Assembly (NCBI RefSeq): GCF_036327755.1
Contig: NZ_CP109596.1
Span: 1,302,001-1,366,000, forward strand
Reading direction: 5' to 3'
Length of the DNA stretch: 64,000 nt
From: Nocardia sp. NBC_01503
GTDB lineage: Bacteria; Actinomycetota; Actinomycetes; Mycobacteriales; Mycobacteriaceae
Made by a program: the position numbers and the translations under genes. This document shows positions 55,416 through 63,586 of the stretch, piece after piece (position 1 is the stretch's first letter; every line of letters begins with the position of its first letter). Below the pieces are notes generated by a model, which saw only the letters and a list, made by a program, of their open reading frames with translations, was not told the DNA's origin and made no database searches.

Positions 55416-56996
55416 TCAGCGGGTGGAGAGTTCGCGCAGGGTGCCGATGGCCGCGCGAATGTGCTGTTGCAGGGGTGTGGCCGAGATGGGTGCGCCCGCA
55501 GCGGAACTCGCGTGTGCGGCCAGGTTGGCGGCCAGGGCGTGTACGCGGGCCGCGGCGGCGGCCGACCAGGCCGGATCCCGGCCCGCCGCCAGCAGGGCGG
55601 CGAGAATGCCGGAGAGGACGTCGCCCGAGCCCGCGGTGGCGGCCCAGGAGCCGCCCGCCTCGTTCACCAGCACCGGGCGGCCGGGGGTGGCGATGAGCGT
55701 GGCGCGGCCCTTCAACAGGACGGTCACCTGCCAGGAATCGGCGAGTTTACGTACGGCGGCAACACGATCGGGGGCCGGATCGGCTCCGGTCAGGCGGGCG
55801 AATTCACCGGCGTGCGGGGTGAGGACGGTCGGGGCCGTGCGCCCGGTGAGCAGGCCGGGGTCTGCCGCCAGGAGCGTGAGACCGTCCGCGTCCACGACGA
55901 CGGGAAGATCGGTGGCGAGAATTTGGGCAAGACGGTCGTGGGCCCCGGAGTCGGTGCCCGCACCCGGGCCGAACACCCAGGATTGCACCCGTCCGGTCTC
56001 CGAAATCGTCGGGGACGCAATGATTTCCGGGAAGTGCTCGAGCACCTGTGCCGCACCGGTCCCGGTGTAGCGAACCATGCCGGAGGTGGCGGCCACCGCA
56101 CCCCCGGTGCAGAGAATCGCCGCGCCCGGATAGGTGGCGCTCCCCGCGCAGACCCCGGTGACACCCTGGGTGTACTTGTCGTCGGTCGCATGCGGGACCG
56201 GCCATCCGGCACCGATCGACTCCACCTCCAGCGCAGCGAGATTCGGCTCGGGCAGCCGTAACCCGATGGGCACCAATTCGATTCGCCCGCAGTAGGGTGC
56301 GGCCAGCGCGTGCACCGGCTTGTGCGCACCGAAGGTCACGGTGACAGCGGCTCGCACCGCCGGACCGGTCACCGCTCCGGTGTCCGGATCCACACCGCTG
56401 GGAAGATCGACCGCGATGATCGGAACCCGCACCTCGGCAACGAGTTTCGCGGCTTGGGGCCGTAGCGGTCCCCGCCCGGAGATGCCGACGATCCCGTCGA
56501 CGACGAGGTCGGGTCCCGCTCCGGCGCGGACACGCGCACCGGCGGCACCTCCGCGCCTGGGCCCACCGGCGGTCTCTGCGCGCACCAGCTCACCAGCGGT
56601 GTCCCCCGGCACCGGCGCACCGGTCAGCGCGCGGCGCGCATGCGCACCGGACGCATCGGTGTGGACGCGTCCGCCCGTCTTACGCAGGGCCGCGAGTCCG
56701 GCCGGATGCGCCCGGTCGGGCGAGAACAGCACGGCATCCACCGCCACACCCCGCCGCCGCAGCAACGATCCGGCCCACAGCGCGTCGCCACCATTGTCCC
56801 CGGACCCGACCAGCAGCGTCACCGCCCGCCCGGCCACGCCCCCGGTGCGTTCACGCAGTTCCCGCACCACCACCTCGGCCAGCCCGAAAGCCGCCCGCCG
56901 CATGGGCATTCCCTCCGGAACACGGGTGAACAGCTCGGCCTCCGCCGCGCGCACCTCATCGGCCGAGTAGTACCCGCGCAATGCCGAATCGTGCAT
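55416..56996 (-). CDS. nnr: Bifunctional NAD(P)H-hydrate repair enzyme Nnr
   Basis: Metabolite-repair protein, 526 residues. The N-terminal YjeF_N epimerase domain (about 1-240) converts R- to S-NAD(P)HX and has LLVGSGDNGGDALWAG and IIAVDLPSGVDPDTG. The C-terminal ADP-dependent dehydratase domain (about 260-520) has VFGPGAGTDSG, VVVDADGLTLLA, LTPHAGEFARL and the nucleotide motif TAGSGDVLSGILAALLAAG. ATG 56996 follows GGGAGG. The longer upstream frame is not coding. The equivalent is Rv3433c. A Gly/Ala/Arg-rich linker around 125-160 is longer than usual. Confidence 0.93.
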   Translation of the reverse strand: MHDSALRGYYSADEVRAAEAELFTRVPEGMPMRRAAFGLAEVVVRELRERTGGVAGRAVTLLVGSGDNGGDALWAGSLLRRRGVAVDAVLFSPDRAHPAGLAALRKTGGRVHTDASGAHARRALTGAPVPGDTAGELVRAETAGGPRRGGAAGARVRAGAGPDLVVDGIVGISGRGPLRPQAAKLVAEVRVPIIAVDLPSGVDPDTGAVTGPAVRAAVTVTFGAHKPVHALAAPYCGRIELVPIGLRLPEPNLAALEVESIGAGWPVPHATDDKYTQGVTGVCAGSATYPGAAILCTGGAVAATSGMVRYTGTGAAQVLEHFPEIIASPTISETGRVQSWVFGPGAGTDSGAHDRLAQILATDLPVVVDADGLTLLAADPGLLTGRTAPTVLTPHAGEFARLTGADPAPDRVAAVRKLADSWQVTVLLKGRATLIATPGRPVLVNEAGGSWAATAGSGDVLSGILAALLAAGRDPAWSAAAAARVHALAANLAAHASSAAGAPISATPLQQHIRAAIGTLRELSTR

Positions 56997-57287
56997 CGTT
57001 CGCCTCCCGCGACAGCGAGTTTTCGAAGGTTCTTCCGAGGAGCCGCACCCCACCTGTCTACGACCAATGCAGACTACGCCCCGCGGTCGCGAGCACCGGA
57101 CGCCCGCGCGGCCCACCGTGAAATCGCCGCCTTCGTCATCCCGGCACGCTTTCGGGCGGGATCCACCGAGCGAGGTTGCGGTGCGCCGGGTGTGGATCTC
57201 CACCTGACGCCCGCGGGGACGGCCTGGATTCCGGGCGGGTGACCACCTGCGAATTGCGCGCAAATGGTGGGGGTTACGCTGGCTGCC
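56997..57287. other. Divergent intergenic region nnr / cupredoxin
   Basis: About 290 bp. It holds a partly decayed family A repeat (57134-57200) and, at its right end, the TACGCT box seven bases before the cupredoxin ATG. There is no gene. Confidence 0.5.
57134..57200. repeat. Intergenic repeat family A, copy 3 (one intact arm)
   Basis: The left arm 57134-57166 is a good 33-bp match, from CGTCATCCCGGCACG to GGGATCCAC. The right side keeps only GTGGATC at about 57192, so the inverted partner is mostly lost. Confidence 0.65.
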
Positions 57288-57710
57288 ATGCCTATCCGCC
57301 GCCACTCGTCCGCCCGTGCCCTGCTGCTCGTGACCGTTGTCGCGGGGGCTCTGGTCACCGGCGGATGCGGTTCGGATTCCGCCGAAACGGCCGCACCCAC
57401 CACCACCGTCGCCGCCTCCAGCTCGGCCGCCGTGCCGTCCGGTCCGCGCCAGCCCGCCGATGTGACCGTCGATGTCGCGGATATGAAGTTCTCCCCGGCC
57501 GCCATCACCGTCAAAGCGGGCGACAAGGTCACCTGGAAGTTCTCCGACAAGGCCCCGCACGCGGTGCAGGGCATCGGCGATATCGCGCTCGGCATCAACA
57601 GCCCGATCATCCACAAGGGCGAGTGGAGCTTCACCTTCACCACCCCGGGCACCTATCGCTACCTGTGCCCGCTGCACCCGGATATGAAGGGCACGGTCAC
57701 CGTCGAGTGA
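57288..57710 (+). CDS. Plastocyanin-like cupredoxin lipoprotein
   Basis: Exported blue-copper-type protein, 140 residues. The N-terminal signal has a lipobox LVTGGC, with the lipidated Cys at about 27, then a Thr/Ser/Ala spacer. The cupredoxin domain (about 60-140) has the expected copper ligands: His in KAPHAVQ, Cys in YRYLCPLH, His in the same motif, and Met in PDMKG. It may carry electrons or bind copper outside the membrane. The ATG at 57288 is preceded by TACGCT and a seven-base gap, so it is leaderless. It runs divergently from nnr. Confidence 0.88.
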   Translation: MPIRRHSSARALLLVTVVAGALVTGGCGSDSAETAAPTTTVAASSSAAVPSGPRQPADVTVDVADMKFSPAAITVKAGDKVTWKFSDKAPHAVQGIGDIALGINSPIIHKGEWSFTFTTPGTYRYLCPLHPDMKGTVTVE

Positions 57711-57737
57711 AACCCGCCCGGGCGATCGGGTAGCGCG

Positions 57738-59606
57738 CTACTCGACGGTGACGGACTTGGCGAGGTTGCGCGGTTTGTCGACGTCGTAGCCGCGGGCCTG
57801 GGCTACTTCGGCGGCGAAGATCTGCAGCGGGACAGTTGCCAGCAGGGGCTGGAAAAGGGTTGGGGCGGCGGGGATTTCGATGAGATGGTCGGCGAAGGGG
57901 CGGACGGTGTCGTCACCCTCCTCGGCGATCACGATGGTGCGGGCGCCGCGGGCCTGGATTTCGCGGATATTGCTGAGCAGCTTCGAGTGCAGGATGGCGC
58001 GGCTCTTCGGGGAGGGCATGACCACGAAGACCGGGAGACCCTCTTCGATGAGCGCGATCGGACCGTGTTTGAGTTCGCCCGCCGCGAAGCCCTCGGCGTG
58101 GATGTACGCCAATTCCTTGAGCTTCAAAGCGCCTTCGAGGGCGACGGGGTAACCGACATGCCGGCCCAGGAACAGCACAGTGGAGACGTGCGCGAGTTCG
58201 CGGGCGAGCGCACGCACCTGATCACCCGACTCCAGTACGCGGGAAACGAGTTTCGGCATGCCCTCGAGTTCGGCGAACTCCCGCGCGACCTCGTCCGGAT
58301 ATTTGGTGCCGCGGGCCTGCGCGAGCGCCAGACCGACCAGGTAGTTGGCGGTGATCTGCGCCAGGAACGCCTTGGTGGAGGCGACGCCGATCTCCGGTCC
58401 GGTGCGGGTGTAGAGCACGGCATCGGATTCACGGGGAATCTGCGCGCCATTGGTATTGCAGATGGCCAGGACGCGCGCCTTCTGATCCTTGGCGTGCCGC
58501 ACCGCTTCGAGCGTGTCGGCGGTTTCACCGGACTGCGAGATGGCCACGACCAGGGTGGAGCGGTCCAGAACCGGGTCGCGGTAACGGAATTCGCTGGCCA
58601 GTTCGACCTCGACGGGCAGCCGGGTCCAGTGTTCGATGGCGTATTTGGCGAGTAGCCCCGCGTGATACGAACTGCCGCAGGCGACCACGAACACCTTGTC
58701 GAATTCGCGCAGTTCCTGATCGGTGAGGCGCTGTTCGTCCAGGACGATGCGGCCGTCGAGGAAGTGTCCGATCAGCGTGTCGGCGACTCCGGCGGGCTGC
58801 TCCTCGATCTCCTTGAGCATGAAGTAGTCGTGGCCGCCCTTCTCGGCGGCGGCCAGATCCCAGTCGATGGTGAAGGGGCGGGTCCGCACTCCTTCGGTAT
58901 TGCCGTCGAAATCGGTGACCGCGTAGGTATCGGTGGTGATGACGACGGCCTGATCCTGGCCGAGCTCAACGGCTTCCCGGGTGTGTTCGATGAAGGCGGT
59001 AACATCGGAGGCGATGAACATCTCGCCCTGACCGACGCCGATCACGAGCGGGGTATTGCGGCGTGCGGCGATGATGGTGCCGGGGTGGTCGGCGTGCGCG
59101 AAGACCAGGGTGAACGCGCCTTCGAGGCGGCGCACCACGGCGAGTGCGGAGGCGATGAAGTCTCCGGCGGTCGCGCCTTCGGCGTAGGCCCGCGCCACCA
59201 GGTGCACGGTGACCTCGGTGTCGGTATCGCTGCCGAGTTCGACTCCGGCGTCCTCGAGTTCGCGGCGCAGCGGCGCGAAGTTCTCGATGATGCCGTTGTG
59301 CACCACCGCGACCCGTTCGCTCGCATCCCGATGCGGGTGCGCGTTGCGGTCGGTGGGCGCGCCGTGCGTGGCCCAGCGGGTGTGGCCCATACCGGTGGTG
59401 CCGACGCATCGGCCGACTCCGGTGACGGCGAGTTCGGCCTCCAGATTGGCGAGGCGTCCCGCTTTTCGTTCGACGGCGAGCCCGCCCTTACCGTCGAGAA
59501 TGGCGACTCCGGCGGAGTCGTAGCCGCGATATTCCATGCGGCGCAACGCGTCAACCACCACGCCGAGGGCATCCCTGTACCCGACGTACCCCACGATTCC
59601 GCACAT
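57738..59606 (-). CDS. glmS: Glutamine-fructose-6-phosphate aminotransferase
   Basis: Makes glucosamine-6-phosphate for the cell wall, 622 residues. The N-terminal glutaminase begins MCGIVGYVG, in which Cys2 is the nucleophile after Met removal, with GMGHTRWATHG and VVHNGIIENF. Two SIS sugar-isomerase domains follow (VFVVACGSSYHAGLLAKY, AISQSGETADTLEAVRHAK, AEGFAAGELKHGPIALI). The C-terminus PRNLAKSVTVE is invariant in GlmS. ATG 59606 is required to expose Cys2, so the upstream frame is not used. It is equivalent to Rv3436c. Confidence 0.97.
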   Translation of the reverse strand: MCGIVGYVGYRDALGVVVDALRRMEYRGYDSAGVAILDGKGGLAVERKAGRLANLEAELAVTGVGRCVGTTGMGHTRWATHGAPTDRNAHPHRDASERVAVVHNGIIENFAPLRRELEDAGVELGSDTDTEVTVHLVARAYAEGATAGDFIASALAVVRRLEGAFTLVFAHADHPGTIIAARRNTPLVIGVGQGEMFIASDVTAFIEHTREAVELGQDQAVVITTDTYAVTDFDGNTEGVRTRPFTIDWDLAAAEKGGHDYFMLKEIEEQPAGVADTLIGHFLDGRIVLDEQRLTDQELREFDKVFVVACGSSYHAGLLAKYAIEHWTRLPVEVELASEFRYRDPVLDRSTLVVAISQSGETADTLEAVRHAKDQKARVLAICNTNGAQIPRESDAVLYTRTGPEIGVASTKAFLAQITANYLVGLALAQARGTKYPDEVAREFAELEGMPKLVSRVLESGDQVRALARELAHVSTVLFLGRHVGYPVALEGALKLKELAYIHAEGFAAGELKHGPIALIEEGLPVFVVMPSPKSRAILHSKLLSNIREIQARGARTIVIAEEGDDTVRPFADHLIEIPAAPTLFQPLLATVPLQIFAAEVAQARGYDVDKPRNLAKSVTVE

Positions 59607-59707
59607 GGGGCACCAGCCTACCGAGACCGGAGCGGTCTGCGAATCCGGATGCGCGCGGGACCGGGCGAAACGCCCCAAGCACGCGGCGATCGGATAAGTT
59701 CACTGTC

Positions 59708-60571
59708 GTGTCGGCGTCTGTGAAATCGCTCCTGAGCAGTTTGACCGCCCGCGGCCCGCATTCGGTGCTGCGCGGCAACCTCGGCATAGCCGGGCAGCCG
59801 GGCGTGGTCTACACGCCCGAGAAGGGGCTGAACCTACCCGCGGTGGCGTTCGGTCATGGCTGGCTGGCCGGTGCGGCGAACTACCGGCGACTGCTCGAGC
59901 ATGTGGCCTCATGGGGCTATGTGGCGGCGGCGCCGGATACCGAACGCGGGCCGATCCCTTCGCATCTGAACCTCGCGACGGATCTGGTAACCACCCTGGA
60001 TATCTGCACCGGGGTGCGGCTGGGTTCGGGCGATATCAGCGTGCACCCGGACAGGCTGGCGCTGGCCGGGCACGGCATGGGCGCGGGTGCGGCGATCATC
60101 GCCGCCTCGCAGCGTGAGGTGGCGGCCGTCGCCGCCCTCTATCCCTCTCCCACCGCTCCATCCGGTGAGGCTCTGGCCCCCGGAATCGACACCCCCGCAC
60201 TGATCCTGGCCGGTGCCGCCGACCTCGATTCGGTCAGCTCCAATGCCATTCCCCTGGCCGCCGCCTGGGGTGGCCCGGCCACCCTGCGCGCGGTGGACAA
60301 GGCCACGCACAACGGCATGGTCGAGGGCCGCCGCGCCCTGGCCGCTCTCGGCGCGGGCAAGCATGAACCCAAAACCGAACGCCTCACCCGAGCCCTCCTG
60401 GTCGGCTTCCTCAACTACACCCTCCTCGGCGACAAGAAGTACAAACCCTTCGCCGACCCCGAAGCCCTCATCCCCCACACCGAAATAGTCGACCCCGAGG
60501 CCATCGAGGAAGAACCCGCCGAACCTCAGAAACTCCCTATCCTCCAACTGGTCCAGGCACTTCGGAAGTAG
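59708..60571 (+). CDS. Alpha/beta hydrolase-fold protein lacking the nucleophile Ser
   Basis: A 287-residue protein related to dienelactone hydrolase/PETase-like alpha/beta hydrolases and syntenic with the Rv3437-Rv3438 interval. The oxyanion strand is VAFGHGWLAG. The elbow that should read GHSMG is GHGMGAG, so glycine (G123) replaces the catalytic serine. The expected acid (AGAADLDS, about 169-175) and base (ATHNGM, His201) positions remain. It may be a pseudoenzyme or use another mechanism. GTG 59708 follows TAAGTT with a seven-base gap (leaderless). It runs divergently from glmS. Confidence 0.8.
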   Translation: MSASVKSLLSSLTARGPHSVLRGNLGIAGQPGVVYTPEKGLNLPAVAFGHGWLAGAANYRRLLEHVASWGYVAAAPDTERGPIPSHLNLATDLVTTLDICTGVRLGSGDISVHPDRLALAGHGMGAGAAIIAASQREVAAVAALYPSPTAPSGEALAPGIDTPALILAGAADLDSVSSNAIPLAAAWGGPATLRAVDKATHNGMVEGRRALAALGAGKHEPKTERLTRALLVGFLNYTLLGDKKYKPFADPEALIPHTEIVDPEAIEEEPAEPQKLPILQLVQALRK

Positions 60572-60596
60572 TCGCCGAGGCGCGCCGGGTCGGCGG

Positions 60597-62504
60597 TCAT
60601 TCGACCGCATTCGGCGGAGGGTCCGGGATTTCGACCCCGGAGTCGGGGATTTCGACGGCGGCGTCGCCATGGTTGTCGAGTGGCGGATTGGCCTCCGGCG
60701 CAGGACCTTCCACCAGCGGTGGGTCGTCCTTGCCCGGTGAGATCTGATCACCACCGGGCGTTGGGCCGTTGCCGTCGGGTGGTGGACCGGTCCCATCGGC
60801 TGGAAGACCAGCACTATCGGGTGGCAGGGCAGTGCCGTCAGGGGTCGGCGAGGTCGCACCGTCGGTGGGTACGGGGACTTCGCCACCGGGGACCGGATCG
60901 GTTGCGGCACCGTCGGGTGCGGGGAGGCATTCCCCTTGCGGGGCTCGGCCATTTCCCGGCGGAGCCGGGTTGGCATCGGGCGGCGCTGGGCATTGCGGCG
61001 GTTGGGGCGCGCACTGACTCGCGGGTAGCGGGGTGCCGGGATCAGGCGACGGCGAGTCACCACTCGGAGCGGGCGGGCATCCATTTTGTGGGACTTCACT
61101 ATTCGCGCCCGGCGGGGTTGAGCACCCTGGTGGTGTCGTTTCTCCGGGGTCGGTATCCGGTTGTGGTGGAGTGGGTTGCGCTGATGTGCCCTTGTCGGTG
61201 GGCGCGTCCGAGTGGGGGTGGGCGGGGTCGGCCGAAGTATCCGGGTCGTCGGGTTCAGCCGGATCGGTTGAGGGGTGCAGCAGGTCGGTCAGACCGGAGA
61301 GGTCGAGGCTGGAGAGGTCGAGGCTGGAGAGGAGGGATTTGAGGAGGTCGGCCAAGGCGGAGAGGGGGCTGGTGGTCGAATCGGATTGGGGGGCTTGGCC
61401 GGTCGGAGCTGTCGCCGCGGTCAGATCGCTGGCGGTCGCGGGGTCGCTTGCGGCGGTGGGATCGGTTGGGGTGGCGGGTGGCGGGCTCGGTGCGACCACA
61501 TCGGATGAAGTAGCGGGGACAGATTGGGGTTGCGAGGTGCTGTCGGATGGCGCGGTGAACGATTGTTGAGGTCGCGTCGAGGAGACCGGCGCGGAATCCA
61601 GGTTGGCTTCGGGCACCACTTGGGGTTGAGTCCGGGACGGGACAGATTCACGGATCGAAGGTGCGGAAACTGTGGATCCACCCGAGTCGGGACCACCCGA
61701 GTCGGGGCCGGGCGGGGTGTTGTCGCGATGCGGCTGTGCGGGAACCGATTCCGAACCGGGGGTGGGGTCGGTTGTGAAGCTGGGGAGGGAAAGCTCCACG
61801 GGGCGCGGGTAGGGCAGGTCGAGGATTTGGGCGAGGGCTTTTGTCGCGGTGGCGTACTGGGATTCGAAGGCGGCGTCGGCGGTTTCGCAGGTGGCCTCGA
61901 AGGTGTCCAGGGCGTGTTCGATCTCGGGTTCGAAGGTGGTGGTGAGCCAGGAGGCGGGGTGGTCGCGCCCTGCTTCCACGTCTTGGCCGAGGAGGGCTTC
62001 CACCTCGGCTGGAGACTTGCCGTCGATGGTGAGTTCTCTTGCGCCGCCCGGGATTTTCTCGATCAGGGCCAGGGTTTGTTCGGCCTTGGTGACGGCCGCG
62101 GCGTGCAGGGGGTCGATCAAGTCGGCGAGTGCGGTGGCGGCGGTGCGGGCCATGTCGAGATCTTCTCTGGCGCGGCGCAATTGGGTGATGAGCAGGGATT
62201 GGGCTTCGCCGCCGGTGCCGCCGGTCCAGATGCCGGGGAGGGATTGGGCCGCCGCGTGCAGGGCGGTCCACTGCGACTCGGCTTCGTCGAGGGCTGACGC
62301 CAATTCCGTGCGGGCGGTGGCGAGTCCGGCCAGATCGGTACCGCGCTGCTCGTCGTAGGCGGCTTGCAGGGCGGTGAGGTCGATATCGCGGTGCACGCTG
62401 AATGCCTTGACGTACAGGGGCAGGAAGTGTTCCCAGTACTCCAGTCCGGCCGCGCCGTAATCCAGGATCTGGTCTATCGATTTGCCCGCGGAGTCGAAGG
62501 TCAT
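60597..62504 (-). CDS. Rv3439c-like Ala/Pro-rich protein with WXG-type N-terminus
   Basis: A 635-residue protein. The first 230 residues are helical and contain a WTGGTGGEAQ turn between long helices (about 75-160), like WXG100/ESX substrates. The rest is low-complexity Pro/Ser/Thr/Asp-rich sequence with a short leucine-rich patch (LADLLKSLLSSLDLSSLDLSGLTDLL written as two repeats) and six cysteines scattered in the tail. The ATG overlaps the stop of the upstream small gene by four bases. It matches Rv3439c by position and composition. Export by a type VII system is inferred. No function is known. Confidence 0.72.
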   Translation of the reverse strand: MTFDSAGKSIDQILDYGAAGLEYWEHFLPLYVKAFSVHRDIDLTALQAAYDEQRGTDLAGLATARTELASALDEAESQWTALHAAAQSLPGIWTGGTGGEAQSLLITQLRRAREDLDMARTAATALADLIDPLHAAAVTKAEQTLALIEKIPGGARELTIDGKSPAEVEALLGQDVEAGRDHPASWLTTTFEPEIEHALDTFEATCETADAAFESQYATATKALAQILDLPYPRPVELSLPSFTTDPTPGSESVPAQPHRDNTPPGPDSGGPDSGGSTVSAPSIRESVPSRTQPQVVPEANLDSAPVSSTRPQQSFTAPSDSTSQPQSVPATSSDVVAPSPPPATPTDPTAASDPATASDLTAATAPTGQAPQSDSTTSPLSALADLLKSLLSSLDLSSLDLSGLTDLLHPSTDPAEPDDPDTSADPAHPHSDAPTDKGTSAQPTPPQPDTDPGETTPPGCSTPPGANSEVPQNGCPPAPSGDSPSPDPGTPLPASQCAPQPPQCPAPPDANPAPPGNGRAPQGECLPAPDGAATDPVPGGEVPVPTDGATSPTPDGTALPPDSAGLPADGTGPPPDGNGPTPGGDQISPGKDDPPLVEGPAPEANPPLDNHGDAAVEIPDSGVEIPDPPPNAVE

Positions 62505-62815
62505 GGGTGCACCGCCGTGAGCCGGTCGGCGTGTTCACGGTCGAGGCGTTCGTATTCGGTTGCGGCGTGGGCGAATACGTCGGCGGTGGCCGCGGTGGCG
62601 ATGCTCCAGTTGTGCAGGCAGGAGGCGATGCGCTCCAGGCCCGCCTGGACGGCCGCGCCTTGCGCCGAGTAGTCGCGGCCCGCACTACCGGCTCCGAAGG
62701 GGTGCTCGGTAATGCGGTGGGATTGCTGCCGCAGTGCGTCGGCGCAGGTGCGCAGTGTGCCGATGGTGTTGTGCAGGGCGTCGAGGTCTACGCCGAGCAC
62801 GTCGAATCCAGGCAT
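62501..62815 (-). CDS. Rv3440c-like small ESX/EspC-type protein
   Basis: A 104-residue helical-hairpin protein: FDVLGVDLDALHNTIGTLRTCADALRQQ (helix 1), a Gly/Ser turn with FGAGSAGRDYSAQG, then a long second helix to EYERLDREHADRL. The size and layout match WXG100-like or EspC-like type VII partners and Rv3440c. ATG 62815 has GAGGGGG upstream. It is coupled to the downstream Rv3439c-like gene by ATGA overlap. The two may form a complex for secretion. Confidence 0.72.
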   Translation of the reverse strand: MPGFDVLGVDLDALHNTIGTLRTCADALRQQSHRITEHPFGAGSAGRDYSAQGAAVQAGLERIASCLHNWSIATAATADVFAHAATEYERLDREHADRLTAVHP

Positions 62816-62845
62816 CGATCCCCCTCGTCGAACCCCCCGGTTCGG

Positions 62846-63154
62846 CTATTTGCCCAGGCGGCCTTCGTCTGTGCGAATCCACTCGGTGGACCCGTCCGGA
62901 TGGTGGTGGAATTCCCAGGCGGAGTAGTCGCCCCCGCTGTCCACGACGGTGACATGGTCGGCGTAACCGTCGTGATCCAGATCCGTCCACACGTGCATGG
63001 TGTTATCGCCGCTGGTGGTCACGGTGTCGAGTAGGCCGTCGCCGTCGATGTCCTGGGTGGGGTGTTGTAGCTCGATGGCCCCGAGCGCACCGAGTTCGGT
63101 GTGCGAGTCGAGATTCGGCAGATCAAGTCCCGGCAGACCACCCGATGTGACCAT
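62846..63154 (-). CDS. Small acidic protein with DxDxDG calcium-binding-like repeats
   Basis: A 102-residue acidic protein with two D-x-D-x-D-G loops, QDIDGDGLLDTVTT (about 34-47) and TDLDHDGYADHVTVV (about 57-71). Each is followed by a beta strand, as in EF-hand-like or thrombospondin-type-3/DUF6802-like repeats. Calcium binding is inferred. There is no signal peptide. ATG 63154 follows GGAGGAG. It is the first gene of a three-gene run, 30 bp upstream of the Rv3440c-like gene, so it probably works with the type VII-like proteins. Confidence 0.75.
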   Translation of the reverse strand: MVTSGGLPGLDLPNLDSHTELGALGAIELQHPTQDIDGDGLLDTVTTSGDNTMHVWTDLDHDGYADHVTVVDSGGDYSAWEFHHHPDGSTEWIRTDEGRLGK

Positions 63155-63275
63155 ATGCGCTCCTCCGCGATGACGTAGCTACCATCCTGTCATCCGCGCA
63201 TCGGCCACGCAGCACGTTCATACCGATTGTGGATAACTCTCAACTGTGGACAACTCGCCGAGAGCGCACCCACCG

Positions 63276-63470
63276 TCAACGCTTCGGAATCACCACCCAC
63301 AGAATCAGGTACAGCACGAACTGCGGCCCCGGCAGCAGGCAGGAGAGTACGAACAGGAACCGGACGAGTCCGGCACTGATACCGAAGTATTCGGCGAGCC
63401 CGCCGCAGACTCCGGCAATCCACTTGTCCTGGCTGGAACGGGTGAGACGCTTGGTGGTCGGTGTAGTCAT
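63276..63470 (-). CDS. Small PspC-domain protein
   Basis: A 64-residue protein that is essentially a single PspC domain: RSSQDKWIAGVCGGLAEYFGISAGLVR, then a TM segment ending LYLILWVVIPKR. PspC domains regulate or anchor envelope-stress responses. ATG 63470 has GGAG upstream, and the frame's further extension is not needed. It is the third PspC protein in the window, after the histidine kinase and the LiaF-like protein, but it has no visible partner here. Confidence 0.87.
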   Translation of the reverse strand: MTTPTTKRLTRSSQDKWIAGVCGGLAEYFGISAGLVRFLFVLSCLLPGPQFVLYLILWVVIPKR

Positions 63471-63586
63471 AGCTCCAGTTTCCGTACTCGAGCCGCATCG
63501 CACATCGGTCCCCCGACCCATTCCGACCCTGAACTTCGGTAGGGGCGGGGTCAGGGTGTAACCCCGAACAGGGCAGAATCGCGCAG

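Noticed and set aside
55416..57677. 753-codon version of nnr
   Set aside because: The added N-terminus crosses a family A repeat and the cupredoxin gene. ATG 56996 has a strong Shine-Dalgarno and the normal protein length.
57738..57800. Possible glmS ribozyme
   Set aside because: glmS ribozymes lie upstream of glmS. The 100 bp upstream here (59607-59707) is too short and lacks the conserved core.
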